Part shown: in pieces, positions 59,673 to 64,000 of the stretch
Layout: each line of letters begins with the position of its first letter
How positions within the stretch are numbered: the first letter of the stretch is position 1
Source: Diospyros lotus
Lineage: Eukaryota > Streptophyta > Magnoliopsida > Ericales > Ebenaceae
DNA length: 64,000 nucleotides
Direction of reading: 5' to 3'
Assembly: GCF_014633365.1 (NCBI RefSeq)
Contig: NC_068351.1
Coordinates: 9,926,907-9,990,906 of the forward strand
Notes under the pieces: model-generated
The model's input: the letters and a program-made list of their open reading frames with translations, nothing else
The model's database searches: none
Told to the model about the DNA's origin: nothing
Translations under genes and position numbers: made by a program

Positions 59673-60429
59673 ATGTGCCCTATAGAAGAAAACCTAAAAT
59701 TCGTAGTTAATACATCACTCTCGATTTCTTACTCTAAAATTTAATGTTCCAACAAATATTAGAAGGAAAAAAAACTCAATTTCAATTGCATATATATATA
59801 TATTTTACATCGATTCAAGATATATTTTAGTAGAATAAAATATGCACGTAGTTAATAGAGACATCTTTTTTTTTTATATCACCAAAGAATGTCATAGACT
59901 TAATAATTGATATTTAATTAACTAAAGTAAATAAATTAAAAAGTAAAATAAATTCCATAAATTTTTAAATTTAAGGATTACAAAGGAACTACAGAAGCAA
60001 AATTTTACATCTTTAACTATATTATACTCCTACTATTTTCCAAACTCATTAAATTAAGAGGTGCAAAATTTTCAGTAGACTTTTTTATTTTTCTGAACAA
60101 TTAATAATGGGATGGTTAACAATATCTATTTTTCCAGTAAGTCGACACATATATTGTTTTGCTCATTTAAATGATAAATTAAAATTTAAATTCTTTACTA
60201 GGTATATATAAAAAAGATAGTTTAAATTCATTTGAACGTGGGAGTCTTTTTGAAATCCTTTTTCATCGTCTTGACTACTAACTTGTTAAAAAGGATATGA
60301 TTGTTGATCTAATATATTGATTGTCTCTCTCCCCACCAACAAAATCTAATACAACTAAAATTCTCTCTCCTCTCTACATAAATCAATCGTCTCTCCCCTC
60401 TCTCTGCCACACAAATTGTCTCTTCCCTC

Positions 60430-61050
60430 TCTCAACAAAAATCGCTCAAACTGAAGAGGTTTTCTGAGGAATTGATTCTATGATTTCGATTTCATTATTT
60501 TGATCCTTTTGCTATTCTTTTATTTTTTCTTTTTCTGCAACTCTCTCTCTGCAGAAATTGCTCAAACTGAAGTGGCTTTCTGAAGTATGATTCTGTACAT
60601 TGTTTATTTTCAACTCTGTTATAGGCTAGGGCTTATTTTTCGGTATTGATTTCGATTTCATTATTTTGATCCTTATGTTGTTCTTTTGTTTTTTAATTTT
60701 CTGCAACCTTCTCTCTGCAAAAATTGTTCAAACTGAAGTAGTTTTCTGAGGTTTGATTCTGTATATTGTTTATTTTTAGAAATCTGTTATGGGCTATGGC
60801 TTATATTTTCGGTATTAATTTCGATTTCATTATTTTGATCTTTCTGTTGTTCTTTTGTTTTTTCTTTTTCTGTAACCTGCTCTCTACAAAAATCGCTCAA
60901 ACTGAAGTGACTTTCTGAGGTATGATTTTGTACACTGTTTATTTTCAAAATTTGTTATGGGCTATGGCTTTTTTTTTAGTATTGATTTCAATTTTATTAT
61001 TTTGATCCTTCTGTATAGTATTATAGTGCATTGTATCATGTTCTTTTGTT
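60430..61050. repeat. 167-bp tandem repeat, about four copies
   Basis: CTCAAACTGAAG recurs near 60,446, 60,562, 60,728 and 60,897, each followed by a TTTCTGAGGTATGATTCTGT-like string, TTGATTTCGATTTCATTATT and TTGTTCTTTTGTTTTTTC. The first copy lacks about 50 bases. Confidence 0.85.
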
Positions 61051-61094
61051 TTTTCTTTTTCTACATAGCAAAAATGAAAACAGAACACTTAACA

Positions 61095-61350
61095 TCTTAT
61101 CTTATTAATATATTAAAGTATGATGCCAAAGTAATTTTGCCATGTGGCAATTAATGGTGATCTATTTTTCCTCTAAAACTTTCATTAAATGAAATATAAT
61201 GATTAATTAATCATTAAAATAAAATCATTTATTATATTTATTTATTTATAAATATATTAGTATTGAAAAACACATGCATTAGTCTTAAAAATGTAATATA
61301 TCTTAATCAACATTAATGAACCTACCAAAAACCCATGCTTGCATGGTAGT
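61095..61350 (+). mobile_element. Possible Helitron-like end pair
   Basis: A TCTTATCTTATTAATATATT start preceded by A, and a hairpin CCATGCTTGCATGG at 61,333-61,346 followed by TAGT, look like the two ends of a short Helitron. The terminal C of CTAGT and the following T are missing, so this is weak. Confidence 0.25.
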
Positions 61351-61444
61351 AATCCCTTAGGGAAACTTGCATAGTTAAATGAATCAGTAACTATGCATTA
61401 ATTTTCTTCTATAATTTTGAAAACATGAACTGTTTTTTCTACAT

Positions 61445-62700
61445 TTTCAAGACTAATGCATGAGTTTTTCAATACTAATTAAGATTTAAAATATTACATT
61501 TTCAAGACTAATGCATATATTTTTTTAATACTAATTAAGATTTAAAATATCACATTTTCAAAACTATGGAAGAAAATTAATGTATAGTGAAAGAAAAATA
61601 AGTCAAAATTCATATTTTCAAAGTTTTGTTATCAATACAGAAATTAAATTTCAAGATAAAAAATTAAAAATTTCAATACAATTTTTAGTTAGCATTGAAA
61701 AACCCATGCTTCCTCACATTTAAGAATTTTAATTTATATTTATATTTATAAGTCAAAATTCATATTTTTTAAAGTTTTGTTATCATTGTAGAAATTAAAT
61801 TTTAATACCAAAAATTAAAAATTTCAAAAGAATTTTTAATTAGCATTGGAAAACCCATGCTTCCCCACATTTATGAGTTTTAATTTATAATATATTTGTA
61901 ATTTTTAATTAAATATATAATGTAATAAATAGTTTTACTTTGATAATTAATTAATCACTATATTTAATTTAATGTAAAACTAGTGCATGAGTATTTTAAT
62001 ACTAATTAAGATTTAAGATATCACATTTTCAAGACTAATGCATGGGATTTTCAATACTAATTAGGATTTAAGATATCACATTTTCAGGACTATGGAAGAA
62101 AATAAATGCATAGTGAAAAAAAAATAAGTCAAAATTCATATTTTTAAAGTTTTGTTATCATTAGAAATTAAATTTCAAAATCAGAAATTAAAAATTTTAA
62201 GAGAATTTTTAATTAGTATCGAAAAACCCATATTTCCTCACATTTAGGAGTTTTAATTTATATTTATAATTTATAAATAAATATATAATATAATAAATAT
62301 TTTTTTAATAATTAATTAATCACTATCTTTAATTTAATGAAAGACTAATGCATGAGTTTTTTTTAATACTAATTAAGATTTAATATATCATATTTTTAAG
62401 ACTAATGTATGGGTTTTTCAATACTAATTAAGATTTAATATTTTATATTTCAAGACTTTGGGAGAAAAATAAGTCAAAATTCATATTTTTAATGTTTTAT
62501 TATCATTGCAGAAATTAACTTTCAAGAAAAAAAATTAAAAATTTCAAGAGAATTTTTAATTAGCATTGGAAAAACCCATGCTTCATTACGTTTACGTTTA
62601 GGAGTTTTAATTTATATTTATAATTTATAAATAAATATATAATATAATAAATAATTTTATTTTTATAATTAATTAATCACTACTTTAATTTAATATAAAT
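61445..62700. repeat. Irregular AT-rich tandem repeats
   Basis: Two strings alternate: GACTAATGCATGAGTTTTT (61,450, then near 61,506, 61,977, 62,034, 62,343, 62,401) and GAAAAACCCATGCTTCC (near 61,697, 61,849, 62,221, 62,569). The higher-order step is 350-530 bases. No coding region. Confidence 0.8.
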
Positions 62701-63429
62701 ATTTAATGATTTGTTATTCCAATGTCATAGCTTTTGTGCATAAATAGGAAGTTTGTGTCAAGATTTTTCATTTTATATAATGCTGTGCAATTTAATAAAA
62801 GACTTTTTAAAATAACTTTTCAAAATACGGATTAAAAAGTTGATTTTGTCAATTAAATCAACGCTAGCAAAATGCAATGGAAGTTGAAGGTTTGAGTCGT
62901 AAAATTTTGAGAAATTCCATGCTTTGAAGATAAGTCAGAAACTTATAGCATTACCTTTGGGATGATTTTCATGGATAAACATGTTTTTTTTTTTCTATTA
63001 TAAATTTATTGTAAATTATTTATATAGATTTTGCCATCAAATTTATAGAGTTTCATGCAACAATCAAGCGTTAGTTAATTCGATATTTCAAAACATTGAT
63101 GTGTGAAGAACAATTATATTTTATGCACAATTTTATATTTAAATACAACAATATGAAATACAAGATTACAAGTCAGAAGTACAATCTAAACTTAATATCA
63201 AAGACTATTGTTATAAATGTTATGAATGAAAGTTTTTAATACAAAATTTTATCATTGGATCATTTGCTAATATTTTAAGTGCAGTTGAACTTGACAAAAA
63301 TGAATTGTTTGATACGTATAAAGTTGATTATGCAATTATTTATGCCCTTATAACTAATAATTTTTTTAAAATTTTATTAAAGATATAATTGGAAAGGTTC
63401 TTAGCAAAGATAATACTAAGAGTGCGTTT
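62701..63429. other. AT-rich non-coding DNA
   Basis: No gene or repeat is supported. Short frames near 63,290-63,350 are not recognisable. Confidence 0.5.
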
Positions 63430-63654
63430 TGTTACATCCCGCATCGAGCGATAGAAAAGATTGAAATAACTTACCCTGATGAGCTTACGTGAACTTACCA
63501 GGGGTCACCCATTTTTGAGCTTCTCTAGCTCAAGCACACTTAATGCGGGAGTTTTTTGCCTACATTTAACCTAAAAGATATCTAACTGGTATTGTTTTTT
63601 TTCTTATTTATTCTCGATATATACTACTTATCACTGGACTCTTGGGGTATTACA
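63430..63654 (-). mobile_element. Solo Cassandra LTR, minus strand
   Basis: The ends are TGTTACATCCC and GGGGTATTACA, 225 bp, the same length as LTR-C. The complement has AGTGTGCTTGAGC-like and ATGGGTGACCCC-like boxes (63,500-63,542), diverged from 5S, and GTTATTTCAATCTTTTCTAT near the end. A 5-bp target copy with one mismatch is likely (CGTTT left, CATTT right). Confidence 0.85.
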
Positions 63655-64000
63655 CATTTGATTGCTAGCATGGAATTTGGGTGGAAAGAAAATATTTTCT
63701 AGGCAATTGAATTGTTTAGAATTAAATTTCAGGAAAAATATCAATTGAAGATGTTTGATTAGCTTAAATTTCTAACTAGAAATTATTATTTTTTTTGAAT
63801 TTTTGTGTTTGATTTTCATACATATAGATATATATATACGCATATATATATAATTATGGCTGCAAATGGGACGATAATGAGAAAAAAAGACGAAAGGGAA
63901 AGGTTATCATCATTGGTCGCCGCTACCATCACCGTCGTCATTGGCCAAGCTTCCCTTGTCACCATCGCCATCATTAACCGAGCTTTCCTTATTGCCATCG
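63655..64000. other. Unrecognised right edge
   Basis: AT-rich to 63,860, then a GC-richer stretch (63,900-64,000) with a minus-strand open frame of 60 codons that has no signature. It may continue outside the window. Confidence 0.4.

Larger units (their letters stand above)
39420..60320. repeat. Tandem composite duplication block, at least five copies
   Basis: The same ordered pieces recur in one orientation: a spacer with AAATTAGTCA...ATTATATGTGCCTAA, a block GTTAATCTCAAGYGAGCTTTGGCATT, a DUF247 tail fragment, a roughly 100-bp minisatellite array, and either a minus-strand LTR or a block starting TACGAATTCTCACC. Tail fragments mark the copies at 40,545, 45,258, 48,199, 50,917 and 55,247. 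40,505-42,360 matches 48,160-50,055 almost throughout; 45,230-47,000 matches 50,885-52,320 and partly 59,700-60,320. Copies differ by transposon insertions. Confidence 0.8.

Overview
This is a gene-poor, AT-rich stretch of flowering-plant nuclear DNA. It is dense in retrotransposon and DNA-transposon debris. Plant signatures are a DUF247 gene, CACTA- and hAT-type elements, copia and Ty3-type relics, and Cassandra elements (TRIM retrotransposons whose LTR carries a 5S rRNA-like segment). I cannot name the species. Almost all long open frames are low-complexity or transposon-derived.

Layout. 1-3,695: the end of a CACTA element lies in one minus-strand LTR, which lies in another. 3,696-6,240: AT-rich DNA, unrecognised sequence and a minus-strand LTR piece. 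6,240-13,675: a four-level nest, with an LTR broken by a solo LTR, broken by another solo LTR, broken by a CACTA-like element; target-site duplications (TSDs) frame two of the levels. 13,676-14,600: a 42-bp minisatellite and a decayed retrotransposon leader gene. 15,430-21,720: LTR pieces and a minus-strand gag-protease relic. 21,752-22,060: a tRNA-like SINE and a broken DUF247 tail. 22,680-29,026: a hAT-like element holding two solo LTRs. 30,038-30,303: a solo Cassandra LTR. 32,156-33,699: the one recognisable host gene, DUF247, minus strand, with a frame break at a homopolymer. 33,995-37,242: an internally deleted copia element, minus strand. 38,338-39,171: an unrecognised, possibly spliced host gene, minus strand.

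From about 39,420 to 60,320 lie at least five imperfect tandem copies of a composite block. Each contains a roughly 90-bp fragment of the DUF247 tail, an array of a roughly 100-bp minisatellite, and LTR pieces. Two hAT-like elements, in opposite orientation, interrupt the copies. The last array is split by a 3-kb insertion made of a minus-strand solo LTR joined to a Cassandra array, with one 5-bp target duplication around the whole. 60,320-63,429 is tandem repeats and AT-rich DNA. A solo Cassandra LTR sits at 63,430-63,654.

The DUF247 gene and the arrays to its right seem linked: its last coding segment is triplicated in place, and decayed copies of the same segment head each minisatellite array. 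Boundaries marked by a target duplication are firm; those of decayed LTRs are approximate. I saw no tRNA gene, rRNA gene or CRISPR array.
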